DNA of 64,000 nucleotides, taken from the NCBI GenBank assembly GCA_027924585.1, contig BSBM01000764.1:2126001-2190000 (forward strand), read 5' to 3'. Shown here piece by piece: positions 1 to 10,612 of this stretch (positions within the stretch are counted from its first letter, which is position 1; every line of letters begins with the position of its first letter). Source of the stretch: Larix kaempferi. Its lineage: Eukaryota > Streptophyta > Pinopsida > Pinales > Pinaceae. The position numbers and the translations under genes were made by a program. The notes under the pieces are model-generated. The model worked only from the letters and a program-made list of their open reading frames with translations, was not told where the DNA came from and made no database searches.

Positions 1-451
1 CCCTTAGTTGGTTTGTCCAAAGCAGGGTCCATATTGAGTATTTTGGAATGAATTCTTTTAAGAGGGGCTATGAGTTTTACAGTGCTGCCATACTTTATAA
101 AGACCCTCATTCCTAAAAAAAAATGATTCTCCATCCTTATTTTGATGCACTTTGAGCTCTAACCCCTCATCTTGAATGAATGAGAGAAGAAATCGGTGAA
201 CTTCTTCAAAACTATTGTTATCTGGATTATTCTTCGTACTTTAATTTACCACTGAGCATTACAGAAATCTAAGATCTGGGATTTCCAATTTCATATCTTA
301 ACAGATTCGCCCAAAAATCATTTCTATACTTTTTTTAACAATTTTTTTGGCTTTAAAAAATAATTTGTATTTTTTTTAATAGAGATTTTGCTTTGAAAAT
401 TTAATTTATGATTGGTTTTTAAAATAATTTGTATATATATTTTTAATATAT
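1..451. other. AT-rich intergenic DNA
   Basis: This stretch is A/T-rich with poly-T and poly-A runs. I see no reading frame resembling a known family, no RNA gene and no repeat edge here. Confidence 0.6.
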
Positions 452-530
452 AAACTTGGTGGGCTAGCTCAAGTGGTTGAGTACTATAAGTTGTGAAATC
501 CCCATGTGGCTATACATTGCTATAAGGAAC
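452..530 (+). repeat. SINE-like relic with Pol III box A
   Basis: TAGCTCAAGTGG at 465-476 fits the box A consensus of tRNA promoters, and the following text (AATCCCCATGTGG) resembles the region just after box B in tRNA-derived plant SINEs. Box B itself is missing, apparently through a small internal deletion. The feature therefore reads as a decayed SINE or tRNA-derived fragment, not a functional tRNA. No clear target duplication or A-tail was seen. Confidence 0.4.
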
Positions 531-1538
531 ACCTCAATACCAAGAGTGTAGATCTGAATGATAATTTTATAATTTTTCATATTGTTTATATTAATTTTTT
601 TAAGAAAATCTTCGCACCAATCAATCTTTAACATGATTAGATTATTTTTATCTTTAACTCTTAGAATACCAACAATGCTAATGAAACTTAACAAATGATT
701 TTATAAATTTTCACATTATTTATATAATCTTTTTATGTAAACATATGATCTTGCTAACATACCATCCATGTGGCATAAACAAAACATAAACAAAACCTTG
801 GAAGACATTATCACCAAACTTTACTCTCTTGTCTTCCAAGGCTAACCTAGATATTTCCTGGTTTACAGGATAATTAAAATCCCTTCTACACACCAACCCC
901 AAATTCTGAGTATAATACTAAATCATTCTATTGTTGTCTTAACACATCTCATGAGCCAATAGGCCAAGGTTTGAGGCAAACTATACAACCTTCACCCGGT
1001 GGACAACTACTGGAAAAACTTGGTTTAGGGTTTGCTAACCTTTTACTACAGAATTCAAATTTTGAATGTCTAGGTGATTACTATTGCTACTATTCAGCTA
1101 ACTTAATCCTCTCCTCAGTGGATTGCCATATGAAATTTACACAATTGACAAAAAAATATTGGTAATTGACATCGAACTTTGTATCTCTAGTTATACAGTA
1201 TTAGAAATTAGATGGTTTGGCTTACTTATTTAGTGTAGGTTATGTAAATTTAACTTTAAATTTTATTCTCTTTTCCATATTGTATTGAGTAAACGAAATA
1301 CACTTTAAACAATCATAAATTTTATTTTTGTAATCTAAAATTTAAAATAAATATAATTTAATGTTTAATTACACTGATCAGTGTTTAGATATTATATGAG
1401 ATTTTGGGCTTGCATAACAGATCCTGCAAATCAATCTATCGAATGAATGAGTGAAATACAGTGAGTATTTCATGCTTGTGCTCATTGCTTTAAAAAAACT
1501 CTAAAAAAATACAAATATTCTTCTTGTATGAAGTTGCT
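531..1538. other. Intergenic DNA without recognisable genes
   Basis: Low-complexity AT-rich sequence. Short open frames occur on both strands but none resembles a protein family. Nothing further is supported. Confidence 0.5.
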
Positions 1539-1602
1539 GGGGACTAGCTCAATGGTAAAGCATCTGCAACAGAAGATTGGTGGTTCGATTCCACTATGCC
1601 CT
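1539..1602 (+). pseudogene. tRNA-like sequence (tRNA-Cys-like pseudogene or SINE head)
   Basis: The sequence starts GGGGACTAGCTCAATGG, with a box A match, and contains a perfect box B, GGTTCGATTCC. The T-arm folds as GGTGG / CCACT around a TTCGATT loop, and the D-arm keeps the AGCTCAATGGTAAAGCA form. The acceptor stem pairs only partly (GGGG against CCCT), and the anticodon arm is several bases short, so the molecule is only about 64 nt. It is most likely a tRNA pseudogene or the tRNA head of a SINE rather than a working tRNA. General resemblance is to tRNA-Cys, which is an inference. Confidence 0.5.
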
Positions 1603-1691
1603 ATAATAAATATTTGCATTTTATCACTACTACATAGAGGAGGTATTAAAACAATATTTGTGTAAATTGTCTCAACTTAAGACAAGACAAG

Positions 1692-1812
1692 AAAATTTGT
1701 GTATTGTCTTAAATATTGTCTTTAAGCGAGTGTCTTAAACTATTGTGTTAAATTTAAGACAATAGTTTAAGACACTCACTTAAAAACAATTTTTAAAACA
1801 ATACACAATTTT
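1692..1812. repeat. Imperfect foldback (about 57-bp inverted arms)
   Basis: The left arm (about 1692-1749) and right arm (about 1753-1812) are reverse complements with only a handful of mismatches, and the centre TTAAATTTAA is itself palindromic. The inner part, around GAGTGTCTTAAACTATTGT, is perfectly matched. This is the structure of a foldback or MITE. CACTACTAC lies upstream at 1625 and could be a CACTA-type terminus, but no matching right end was found, so the family is unassigned. Confidence 0.65.
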
Positions 1813-2758
1813 TAAGTGGATAAATGATGACGAGTAGAGGTGGAAATTAGGACCATTAGCATTTAATAAAAAAAACACCAACCTCCATCCACAGGACGCA
1901 ATGCGTAGTTATGAGTGGGAAGACAGACCACATGGCAATAACCAGTCACTAAAATACGTAGTGAATTGTGGCAGAACAAAAGGTTGTTGAGGACATTGGC
2001 AGAAAATTCACATCAGATGACAGGGAGAACACATCCACCGGCAGATAAAGATTTCAGAGGTACGAGAGAACCACACCAACGCACAACCGCCCACAATAGC
2101 AGACTTGGCAGAGATACCTATATGCCAAGGTGAACAAGTGGATGATCCTAAATTGATGGTGGGGATTAAGGTTGATGGATCCAAAGGGATATTTAGTGAG
2201 GTAGGTCAATAATCCCCTTGAGGTCATCCCTCATCACCTGATGCAAACACACAGCTTACCATAACAACAGGGATAACAATGCCAAGAGGAAGCCTACGAT
2301 GAAGGGCAGAATCCCTAACTCTAAAATGGCTAGCACATGCCGAAGTGGCAAATGGGCAAGAACGCGAGGTTAAGATGCGTTCCAATGGCAGGGTAGAGCT
2401 GGCAAAGAGCTAGTGACAAGTTGCAGGAAGATAGGAGGCACGCACAGGAGGTCAGAGAAAACGACCAGTGCACCAACGTAGGCTCCGATGCGCATAGACG
2501 GGAAGAAAGTGATGTAGGCAGAGGTAGATGAAGAAAAAACCCAATGAGACATAAGCGAGCCAACACACAAGTGACAGTAATAGAATGGTGGAAAGCAACA
2601 CATAGTCCCAATTGTGTAGCCTTCCATCTAGAGGATAAACCGGGATTGATCAGACCACATGTACAGACAGGTAGGTAATGCACCGATTGGGGAGGAAGAA
2701 TGTCTTTTTTTAAAGAAAAAAAGCCTTACACTCCACACAAACCTTGATAACGTAGCAT

Positions 2759-2806
2759 GTAGAGGTGGAAAGAAGAATTTGCGTAGAGGTGGAAAGAAGA
2801 ATTTGC
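2759..2806. repeat. 24-bp tandem duplication (two copies)
   Basis: The unit GTAGAGGTGGAAAGAAGAAT plus TTGC occurs twice back to back without mismatch at 2759-2782 and 2783-2806. Confidence 0.85.
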
Positions 2807-3606
2807 ATGCAAACACGTGATAGGATCAAGAATGCAGCCAACGATTTACACAGCCGCAAACATACACGAAAAACCCGAACAAACGCATACCCGTAACAGC
2901 AAAGCAACCCGACTCACATAGGAGATGGTCTCCACAAAGAAAAATGGCATGCGTCAAACATCGAATTGAACATGAGAACAATGAAGGTTGCATCCGGCAG
3001 GTGGCAAGGCCAATGGATACAAGATGTTGGAGAGTCCACCAATGTTACTATTTCCTAATACTTCATACAATTCCTAAACCACAAAATGGAGTTGCAGCTA
3101 TGGACGCTCACGTTGAATTACTTGCTCACGGAGACAATTAATAGGTATGGTCTGCAGTGCTCACTTGAACCATTTTTCTATGTCCACGAGAGGGCAAATG
3201 CTTGTCTTTGTATCGAATTTGAGAAGTGCTTTTCTCCCATTGTCGACGTTCAGAACCTACATGAACTTGGATTTTAAATTATTTTGTGGCTGAGGCAAGA
3301 TGCAAGATGGTGTACATGGAAGAACAGAAAAATGTTACATAAAGATCTTAAAAAAAAACAACAAACTTTACGGAAGATGACTTGCATAATGTCTCCGAGT
3401 GAACAAGTGGCAAGGGTGTTAAATGTCAAAAGTCTATGGTACTCAGGGTAAATGCGCAAGGACAAATGCAATCACTTCAGCATATAACATGCATCAATTG
3501 CCACCCCGATTTATTGTGTTCGCTATATGACCCTTCCGGTCATAATAATAATAATACTAGTAATTGCCTCAAAAGATGCAATAAAACGTCGAAATGGATA
3601 AAATAG

Positions 3607-3668
3607 AAAAAAAGTAGATATGATGAAATGGAAAAAAGGGAAGAAAAGTAGATATGATGAAATGGAAA
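3607..3668. repeat. Short tandem duplication, purine-rich
   Basis: AAAGTAGATATGATGAAATG followed by GAAA occurs twice, separated by a purine-rich AAAGGGAAG-type spacer. Confidence 0.75.
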
Positions 3669-4704
3669 GCGCACGAAGCTGTATGAAGTTAGGGATCCTT
3701 ACTCAATATTTGTTTTTGGGTTCAGAACCCAATTTGGAGGTGGAAAATCCTTGGGTCTTGGTCTGATTTATGACTCATTGGAGTGCGCTAAGAAATACGA
3801 ACCTAAGTACAGGCCTCTTTTCAATGGATGCATCAAAACAATAATTTGATAACAACTCTACTCTCAGATGTAAATGACTGAAAAGAAAACACTACTTGCA
3901 GCACTCAGTATACTCAGAAAACTCAAGAAAAGACAAGCACTCAATCAATCTGAAAGACACACTTAACTCAAAATCAAGCAGTAGCAAGAAAACCAAGCAA
4001 GCAGAGCTCAGACAATGATGATAATGAAGTATGGAAGCTGATCTAATGTAATGATCAGATTAGGAATGGAGGGAAGGGAAAGCAAGGGTGAGCGGATGAA
4101 GGTGGAGGAGACAAGAGTATCCACCACTACCGGTCTTCAAGCTTGTCCAAGATGGAACCCAAAATCAATCCAAACAAAACCAAACTCTCAAAACACAAGT
4201 AAAAAATGGGATCTTTGGTCAGATTTTGCAGCACATAGGGAGTTCATACAAAAAACCAAAGTCTAGACTGTCAAATGGAGAGGAGATGCTTGCATGCCAA
4301 ATTTTGACAAATCGGTGCACTCTGTGCTTATACACAGTGCAACGTTGCAGTTCACCAATGCGGAAAGTACGACGACATCGCAGTTTACGAATGAAAGGGA
4401 TGCGACGAGTGATAACAAGTAAAGAATAGAGACCATAAATGAAACAGTGTTGCTCTGTTCCCATTTCCTAGGTGCGACAGGAGATGTCTAAATTCAAAAA
4501 TGAATTAGATCTCTTAGCAATGAACCATGGAATGGTTTGGGAATGATTCGTACAAACTCAGGGGAAGCAGATTAGAGTCTTTAATACGAAGATCTAATAG
4601 TGAAATCAAATTCAAGAAGTAAATGGCAAAAATGAAAAGGCGTGTGTCAAGCAATCAACTGAAAATGACTCTCAGATTGACAACTACTAAATAAGACTGT
4701 ATAT

Positions 4705-4722
4705 TCCCCAGTATGGTCGCCA
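4705..4722 (-). other. Primer-binding-site-like sequence, TGGCGACC...TGGGGA type
   Basis: Read on the minus strand this is TGGCGACCATACTGGGGA, which resembles the TGGCGNNN...GGGGA primer sites known from plant Ty3/gypsy Tat/Athila-type elements. It lies 4 nt from the TGTTA that begins the proposed LTR. This differs from the TGGTATCAGAGC primer sites elsewhere in the window. Confidence 0.5.
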
Positions 4723-4726
4723 GATT

Positions 4727-5598
4727 TGTTATCGGACAATCTACAAAAGACGGATCTAAGGCGTGATCTCCCTAGCTCAAAGTGAGTCTAGAACAAATAA
4801 GACAGGCTACTAATGCAATTCCTAGATCTACTTAAGGATCGAGTATTAGGTGTCTTACCTTTCACTTCGCAATCCTTTCTCCTGAATTCTACTTCGCATC
4901 TCATCGTCGTCAGATCTAAGCTGCAAGACCTGTCAAGACAAGAAACAAGAGAAACAAGTAAAAGGCATATATACAATAAGAGATCTAAGTAAATAGTTAA
5001 GCAAGTAAACCACTCAATATCATTACACACATGAACAATATTGGTGGAAAGCATTTGTATTATTGTAAAAAGAGGGAAGTACATAATAGAGATATAGAAC
5101 TACAACCAAGGCTTAATGATGTAGCCCTTCTCCAACAATGCTAATTGCCATATCCTTCCAAGCAAGTATGAGTTCTCCAATAGGTGAGTGGAGATGTTCC
5201 AAGGGTGATTTCACCAGCATGTAGGTACCGACTTCCTCCCTTTGGGATGGGAGTGAGCTTCATTTAAACAGGACTAAGTGGATAGGGTATGGATAGGATA
5301 GGTTGAGATATGATAGGAGAGGCTTAAGGGATCTCTCCAAAGTATTAGGAACCGAGTGCCAACTCCTCCAAGAGGTCAGGGATAAGGTCCCAAGTCAGCA
5401 AGCTTCGAGAAGAACCTCAAAGAAGCTATTTTTTTCATCTAACTGACTTCGCGTCACATGTTGCTCATGTGCAGCCTACGACGACCCTTCAAAACCTAGC
5501 ACAATTGGGTACAAATCCTCCCTAGTCGATTACTTAGTCAATATATCTTCAGGGATGTATACATTGAATCTTATGATGGGTAGATTTTGGGTGTAACA
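4727..5598 (-). repeat. Candidate LTR of a minus-strand gypsy-type element
   Basis: The segment begins TGTTA and ends TAACA, giving the TG...CA termini and short inverted ends expected of an LTR, and its left edge adjoins the primer-site-like sequence at 4705-4722. On the minus strand this would be the 5' LTR (872 bp). I see no second copy in the window, so the right edge rests on the terminal TAACA alone and the element is probably truncated to LTR plus leader. Confidence 0.45.
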
Positions 5599-6049
5599 AT
5601 ATTTAAAGTAAGCATATTCACATATTTCCCTCTCCTTTTCACCATTTTGAGAGATTAGCACAAAGAAATCAACATTGCCATATTTTGTCATTCTTAAATA
5701 TCAAATAAGGTGCTGGCATATGTTTGTACCTTTCTCAGTAACAAACAAATTCAAGTGCTCTATGCCCCTTTGTCTTTTTCGCTCATAAAGACCACGGTGA
5801 AAAATATCCCATGAATCAAGCACAATTTAATTTCCTTTAAAATATAATTAGATGGGACCATTTAATTTGAATTGTTATAAACATAGATAAACTCGTAATA
5901 TTATGTTGTAAAAATAATTCAAATGGAAACTACCTTTAGGGATCACGTTTTGAAATGTTACATGAAATACAATGTCAGTATCCCCATATTGAACCAAACA
6001 AGGACTCTAGATGAAATAAAGTGGGTCATGATCAAAATATTTCAGAAAC
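5599..6049. other. Intergenic or decayed element DNA
   Basis: No recognisable coding segment or repeat edge. It may hold the eroded 5' part of the gag relic that follows. Confidence 0.4.
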
Positions 6050-6910
6050 CTAAGTTAGAGAAATAGCGCATGTCAAAGATAAGGGATATTAAGCAAGAGG
6101 TTGGAGAATCTATCTAGAATTATGGCCAAAGGTTCAACAACTTGTTAGGTAAGTTGGATATCAATATACAAGATGTCTAGCATAATGAGTGGTTTATTAT
6201 TGGATGTCTATCCAACATCTTCATTCCTCTTATAGAACAAAAGATCAAATTACAGGAAAAGGCACAAGAAATATAAATAAGTTTGGAGTCCACACTAGGA
6301 GGATTGGCCAAGAACTCATTAGGTTTGGTTCGGGTGCAAAACCAACCAGCCACCTTAACCAACCAACTACAAGAGATATCAAAAGGAAAATTAGTTTGTG
6401 AGTAGGAGTGATGTACTTTATATACGATAAGGGGATCTCATCGAAATGAGTGTCCACTTCTCGGAAACTACATTTTTCTATGTTCCCACTTCTTGGAAAC
6501 TACACTACCGTGACAGGTGCACCAAAAACATTTCTCTCTAATGGAGCCTCTGATTAGTGTGAAGTTTGTAGGGCTTTGGGACATGAGCCTACTCAATGTC
6601 CTATGTTGCAAAAATACTAGACTTCTAGTAAGACACCCTTTTGTGAGTTTTGTAAGAACATGGAGAATGATGTGAACAATGGGAAATCCTTAGAGATAAT
6701 GAGGGAGTGCACAATAGATGCTCATAATGTATAGGGGTCATAGGACAATTCAAGAGCTAGAAGATGAGGCTTCAAAGGTGGTTATAGAGGCTAAGGATGA
6801 GGAGGTGCACAATCTTGTTATAATTGTGGGGAGGTTGTACATATTTCTCAATTATGTACTAATACGTAACCACATTGTAGACATTATCATGATACAAAGG
6901 ATTGTCTAAA
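6050..6910 (+). pseudogene. Decayed Ty3/gypsy gag with zinc knuckles
   Basis: Plus-strand text from about 6088 reads as a retrotransposon gag: IKQEVGESI, a stop, NYGQRFNNLLGKLDINIQD, a stop, then HNEWFIIGCLSNIFIPL. Downstream are nucleocapsid motifs: a perfect CX2CX4HX4C at 6558-6599 (C-EV-C-RALG-H-EPTQ-C), a damaged one near 6645, and a second perfect one at 6816-6857 (C-YN-C-GEVV-H-ISQL-C). The two perfect knuckles share one frame while the upstream helical part lies in another, and several stops occur. In intact elements the protein packages genomic RNA in the virus-like particle. Pol that should follow is not recognisable before the insertion at 7611. Relic assignment is firm; lineage is not. 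Confidence 0.75.
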
Positions 6911-7605
6911 TCGTATAGTTAAATGTGAATAAAAGAAGAGACGATATAACATTATCACTATTGAACCTAGAAGGGAGTGAGAAGAGGAACATAAAGTACA
7001 TGTTATGACTCAAGGGGGTGCAATAACTATCCTGGATGTAGAATGAAATCTAGAGGGAAAGACCTAGAAAGCTACTCCTATGCCACCACAATTCCATCTT
7101 GTGCAATAAAAGTAGTCCTTGCATGATGCTATGGAGTCAATAAGGAAGGCACTTGGATTTTACAAGGACTCTTAGATTCCTAAAGAATGTGAAAATCACC
7201 CTAAAGATCAAGTAAATACCTTCATTCAATGTGTTGCATCACACTCTTGAATGATCCCCATGCTTCTAAGAGGTTGACTAAGTTGTCAATGAGGTGAATA
7301 GTTAGAGTGGAGTAAGTTGTCATTGTGCCTAGACATCTTTTGTCACAAAGAATTAGGACTTTGGGCCTGCCAAATTTGGAAGCCTCCTTGGTTATGATTC
7401 ATGACATTGTATGAGAAGATTATCGGTTAGGTCCATGCAAGCAATGACAATATTAATGATATCCATAGAACCACATTAGTGAAGAGTGGCTACCCTCTTT
7501 CACTAGCACTATTTGGCTTTCATATTTATAGGTTGGAGGATCTAATTTAATAGAAATTAGGTACAATGGATGGCTATACCCTTTTCCATTGCTATATTAC
7601 ACTTT
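6911..7605 (+). other. Probable decayed continuation of the gypsy relic
   Basis: This lies directly downstream of the zinc knuckles, where gag C-terminus and protease would be expected, but frames are too broken for me to recognise a DSG/DTG protease motif. It ends at the target duplication TGATG of the next element. Confidence 0.35.
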
Positions 7606-7610
7606 TGATG

Positions 7611-8413
7611 TGTTGGGATATTCCTATACTCCATCCTTGTCCTACCAACATTATCCATTTTTGCATTTTCAGTTATGCATGCATTTTGCATGCAGTCGTG
7701 ATTTTGCATGCATCCCAGTCATCAGTCCCAGCACCTATCCCTCAACTAGCTGGACCTGGGAGCTTCCTTCTAATCAGTTTTAGCCCTCCTAGAGCTTAGT
7801 GTGCCCTTCCTCCTTGGTTTAAGGAAGAAAAGGAGCCCTCTCTCACCTACCACTTAGTTGCACTTCAGTTAGTTGAGTTATCTTTAGTTCTCTCCTTGAT
7901 TTAAGGATAGAATGACTCTCAACTGACTGTATCACTCCGATGGACCTCTAGTGAGACTAGACTGCCCATTCTGACTCCAGTTAGCTCCTCATGTGCCCTC
8001 CACTGAGCCTCCTTCATTCAATTAGTGCCTCCATGTTCCAGTTACACCTACCACACTCAGTTAGACTCAGTTTGACATTTGGTTGACAATTACTTCTGCA
8101 TTGATGACTCCACTGATGATGAGGAGGACTCCTAGTTGTGCTCTAATGACACTCCATTGATTTGATGACCACTCCATGAAGGCTAATTAGAATTTCCATC
8201 TTGGCATTCGAATACTCATGCATTGTATTATTTATTTTCCCATATTTTGATTAACGAATAAGTGTGTGTGATGTTATTCTGCCTCTAACCGAGTTCTACT
8301 GTATCATAATTTTGTTGCTCCTTTACACTGCATTGACCACTCTTAATCTTATTCCTAAATTCTTTCTTGCGAGGTATACATCAGCTCTTAGATTTGATGT
8401 GAGTATTTTCACA
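7611..8413 (+). repeat. 5' LTR of the TR-GAG element
   Basis: Bounded by TG and CA, with the target duplication TGATG on its left and the primer site on its right. It aligns over its full length with the 3' LTR, with scattered substitutions and a small indel in the TGCATG-rich part. Near the start, CATGCA motifs cluster at about 7675-7713. Confidence 0.92.
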
Positions 8414-8425
8414 TGGTATCAGAGC
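8414..8425 (+). other. tRNA-Met primer-binding site
   Basis: TGGTATCAGAGC directly abuts the 5' LTR; this is the standard initiator-tRNA-Met-complementary primer site for minus-strand DNA synthesis in many plant LTR retrotransposons. Confidence 0.92.
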
Positions 8426-8568
8426 ATGTTGAGAGTATTGTCTATCTCCATTCCTGAGAGCTTTTTGTAGGTTATTATCAAGATTTCGAGTGCAGCAGTT
8501 TCTGCACTTTTGCAGTAGTAGCAGTTGCAAACTTTTTCTATTGTTTTTGCAGGTCTTCTACAACTTCC

Positions 8569-9219
8569 ATGAATTCAGAAGAAATCCCTCCTCTTTCTCC
8601 ATTCAACTATGATGAATGGAAACCAAAAGTGATAGCATATTTGAAGAGCCATGATCTCTTTGATTATTGTTTTGAAAGAGAGTTTGAATCCTCTGAAGAA
8701 GAGAATGACTGGTTAAATGAAGGTGAAAGATTCCATGCAGCCATGTTGTTTGCTATGTCTCATTGTATGTTTACCCACTTCATTGATTCTGATGAATCTC
8801 CAAAAGAGATATGGGCCCATCTGGATGAAAGACTTGGAAAACATAATGAAGGGATTGGTCCAAACCATTTCGAGAACAAGCAAAGTGATGCATTCTCCCT
8901 CCTTGATGGTCTCTGTGATCATGAATCAGTATCAAACATATCTCATATTGAAGTTGTCCACAAAGAAGAAGAACTTGTAGATTCTACACTCATGCTCCAA
9001 ATTTCTTCTATTTCGAATTATGTGCCAGCTCACACTCTAGAAACTGTAGAGGTTCCTAAATCCTCTCTTGCACAAGAGTCTATTGGTTTGCATCATGATC
9101 TACTGAATGTTTTGGAGGTAAAATCAACCATTGGAGGTAATGCATTCACTCTCCTTGATCAATCACCTCTTATTTACTACTGTAAGATCATTATTTCATG
9201 CTCTCAGAAGGTTATTTAA
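8569..9219 (+). CDS. Gag-like protein of the TR-GAG element (216 aa)
   Basis: Residues about 5-95 resemble the N-terminal part of Ty1/copia gag (the retrotransposon gag / UBN2-like family): an FNYDEWKPKVIAYLKSHDLF start with the typical F-x-x-W, then an alpha-helical part with AMLFAMSHCMFTHFIDSDES and PKEIWAHLDERLG, matching the family's IxxC.TxKEAWDxL block. The rest (about 96-216) matches nothing I know and has no CCHC knuckle. The start is the first ATG in this frame after a 143-nt leader following the primer site. Gag of this class builds the virus-like particle. The frame is intact but ends early compared with a usual 300-400 aa copia gag, so it may act as a partner or decoy for gag supplied in trans (inference). 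Confidence 0.75.
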   Translation: MNSEEIPPLSPFNYDEWKPKVIAYLKSHDLFDYCFEREFESSEEENDWLNEGERFHAAMLFAMSHCMFTHFIDSDESPKEIWAHLDERLGKHNEGIGPNHFENKQSDAFSLLDGLCDHESVSNISHIEVVHKEEELVDSTLMLQISSISNYVPAHTLETVEVPKSSLAQESIGLHHDLLNVLEVKSTIGGNAFTLLDQSPLIYYCKIIISCSQKVI

Positions 9220-9774
9220 GATGATGGCCATTGCCATTCGCTTGGGATAATTTCTCATGCATTTACTGGTTTAGATCTCACCTCTAATGGTTCAAAGGAT
9301 ATCTTAAGCAACCATTTTTCAAGTCTTGGATCTGATTTGGATTCAAATCATTCACTGACATTCGATGGTTCTTTTGGGCATAATCTCACCCATGATGGTT
9401 CAAAGGAGAAAACAAAAGACTATCTACAGATTCATGGTTTTGATCCTACCTCAGCTGATTCAAATCACAGGTTCCAGGATCATCCTCATACTTTTGGATT
9501 TGTTCTCATCACATTCGATCTAAAGAGAAAGTACAAGCACATGCTTTTTGAGCATGAACCACTTCTTCCCAAGAAGAATATACCTCCAGACATAGGACCA
9601 AGCATCACACCTGCATGAGTTTGGAGCATTTATTTTTTGTGCGTGCCCTACAATCTATTTTGAGGGGGGGTATTTTTCACATGAGGTTTTTCCCCATTTC
9701 CTCGGTTTATTGACTATTATTATTATTCATTGTATTGGGTGACCTTTGTTCTCAGTTACTAGGGCCCATGATGG
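9220..9774 (+). other. 3' interior of the TR-GAG element with a small ORF and internal duplication
   Basis: A 93-codon frame (9337-9618) has no recognised domain. Two degenerate copies of a roughly 110-bp unit are visible: AATGGTTCAAAGGA at about 9286 and GATGGTTCAAAGGA at about 9395, each followed some 50-80 nt later by GATTCAAATCA. A run of G at about 9664-9670 looks like a second polypurine stretch. The frame could be an eroded gag continuation, but I cannot show this. Confidence 0.5.
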
Positions 9775-9786
9775 ATTAAAGGGGGG
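9775..9786 (+). other. Polypurine tract of the TR-GAG element
   Basis: A purine run, TTAAAGGGGGG, immediately precedes the TG of the 3' LTR, as needed for plus-strand priming. Confidence 0.85.
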
Positions 9787-10607
9787 TGTTGGGATATTCC
9801 TATACTCCATCCAAGTCCTACTAGCATTATCCATTTTTGCATTTTCAGTTATGCATGCATTTTGCATGCAGTCATGATTTTGCATGCATGCATGCAATTG
9901 CATGCATCCCAGTCATCAGTCTGAGCACCTAGCCCTCAGCTAGCTAGCCCTGGGAGCTTCCTTCTGATCAGTTTTAGCCCTCCTAGAACTTAGTGCACCC
10001 TTCCTCCTTGGTTTAAGGAAGCAAAGGCGCCCTCTCTCGCCTACCACTCAGTTTCACTTTAGTTAGTTGAGTTATCTTTAGTTCTCACCTTGATTTAAGG
10101 ATACATTGACTCTCAACTGACTGTATCACTCCGATGGACCTACAATGAGACTAGACTTCCCATTCTGACTCCAGTTATCTCCTCATGCGCCCTCCACTGA
10201 GCCTCCTTCATTCAGTTAGTGCCTCCATGTGTCAGTTACACCTACCACACTCAGTTAGACTCAGTTTGACATCTGGTTGACAGTTACTTGTGCATTGATG
10301 ACTCCACTGATGATGATGAGGAATCCTAGTTGTGCTCTGATGACACTCCATTGATCTGATGATCACTCCATGAAGGCTAATTTGAATTGCCATCTTGGCA
10401 TTCGAATCCTCATGCATTGTATTATTTATTTGTCCATATTGTGATTAATGAATAAGTGTGTGTAATGTTATTTTGCCTCTATCCGAGTTCTATTGTATCA
10501 TAATTTTGTTGCTCCTTTACACTGCATTGACTACTCTTAATCTTATTCCTAAATTCTTTCCTGTGAGATATACATCAGCTCTTAGATCTGCTGTGAGGAT
10601 TTTCACA
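9787..10607 (+). repeat. 3' LTR of the TR-GAG element
   Basis: Copy of the 5' LTR, TG...CA, with the target duplication TGATG at 10608-10612. It carries an expanded CATGCATGCATGCA run at about 9880-9907, so the 3' copy is slightly longer. Confidence 0.92.
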
Positions 10608-10612
10608 TGATG

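Larger units (their letters stand above)
1816..4700. other. Unassigned intergenic DNA
   Basis: The region is moderately AT-rich with short spurious frames on both strands; the longest is a 117-codon minus-strand frame at 2330-2683 that matches no family I know. Two short tandem duplications (2759-2806 and 3607-3668) are the only clear structures. The part from about 3700 to 4704 may be the decayed internal leader of the minus-strand LTR element whose primer site is at 4705-4722. Confidence 0.4.
7611..10607 (+). mobile_element. TR-GAG-type non-autonomous LTR retrotransposon, complete
   Basis: Two similar terminal repeats (803 and 821 bp, both starting TGTTGGGATATTC and ending TTTTCACA) enclose a 1.37-kb interior. 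The 5' LTR is followed at once by the primer site TGGTATCAGAGC, the 3' LTR is preceded by a G-rich polypurine tract, and TGATG is duplicated on both sides (7606-7610 and 10608-10612). The interior encodes a gag-like N-terminal domain and no protease, integrase or RT. This is the layout of terminal-repeat elements with a GAG domain, which need an autonomous partner. It is inserted next to the older gypsy gag relic. Confidence 0.92.

Noticed and set aside
1539-1602. Functional nuclear tRNA gene
   Set aside because: Too short, weak acceptor stem and no well-formed anticodon arm.
1625-1640. CACTACTAC as the end of a CACTA DNA transposon
   Set aside because: No convincing inverted partner on the right side and no transposase remnant.
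2330-2683. 117-codon minus-strand Cys/Leu/Ser-rich ORF
   Set aside because: No family resemblance and overlapping frames of similar length; probably chance.
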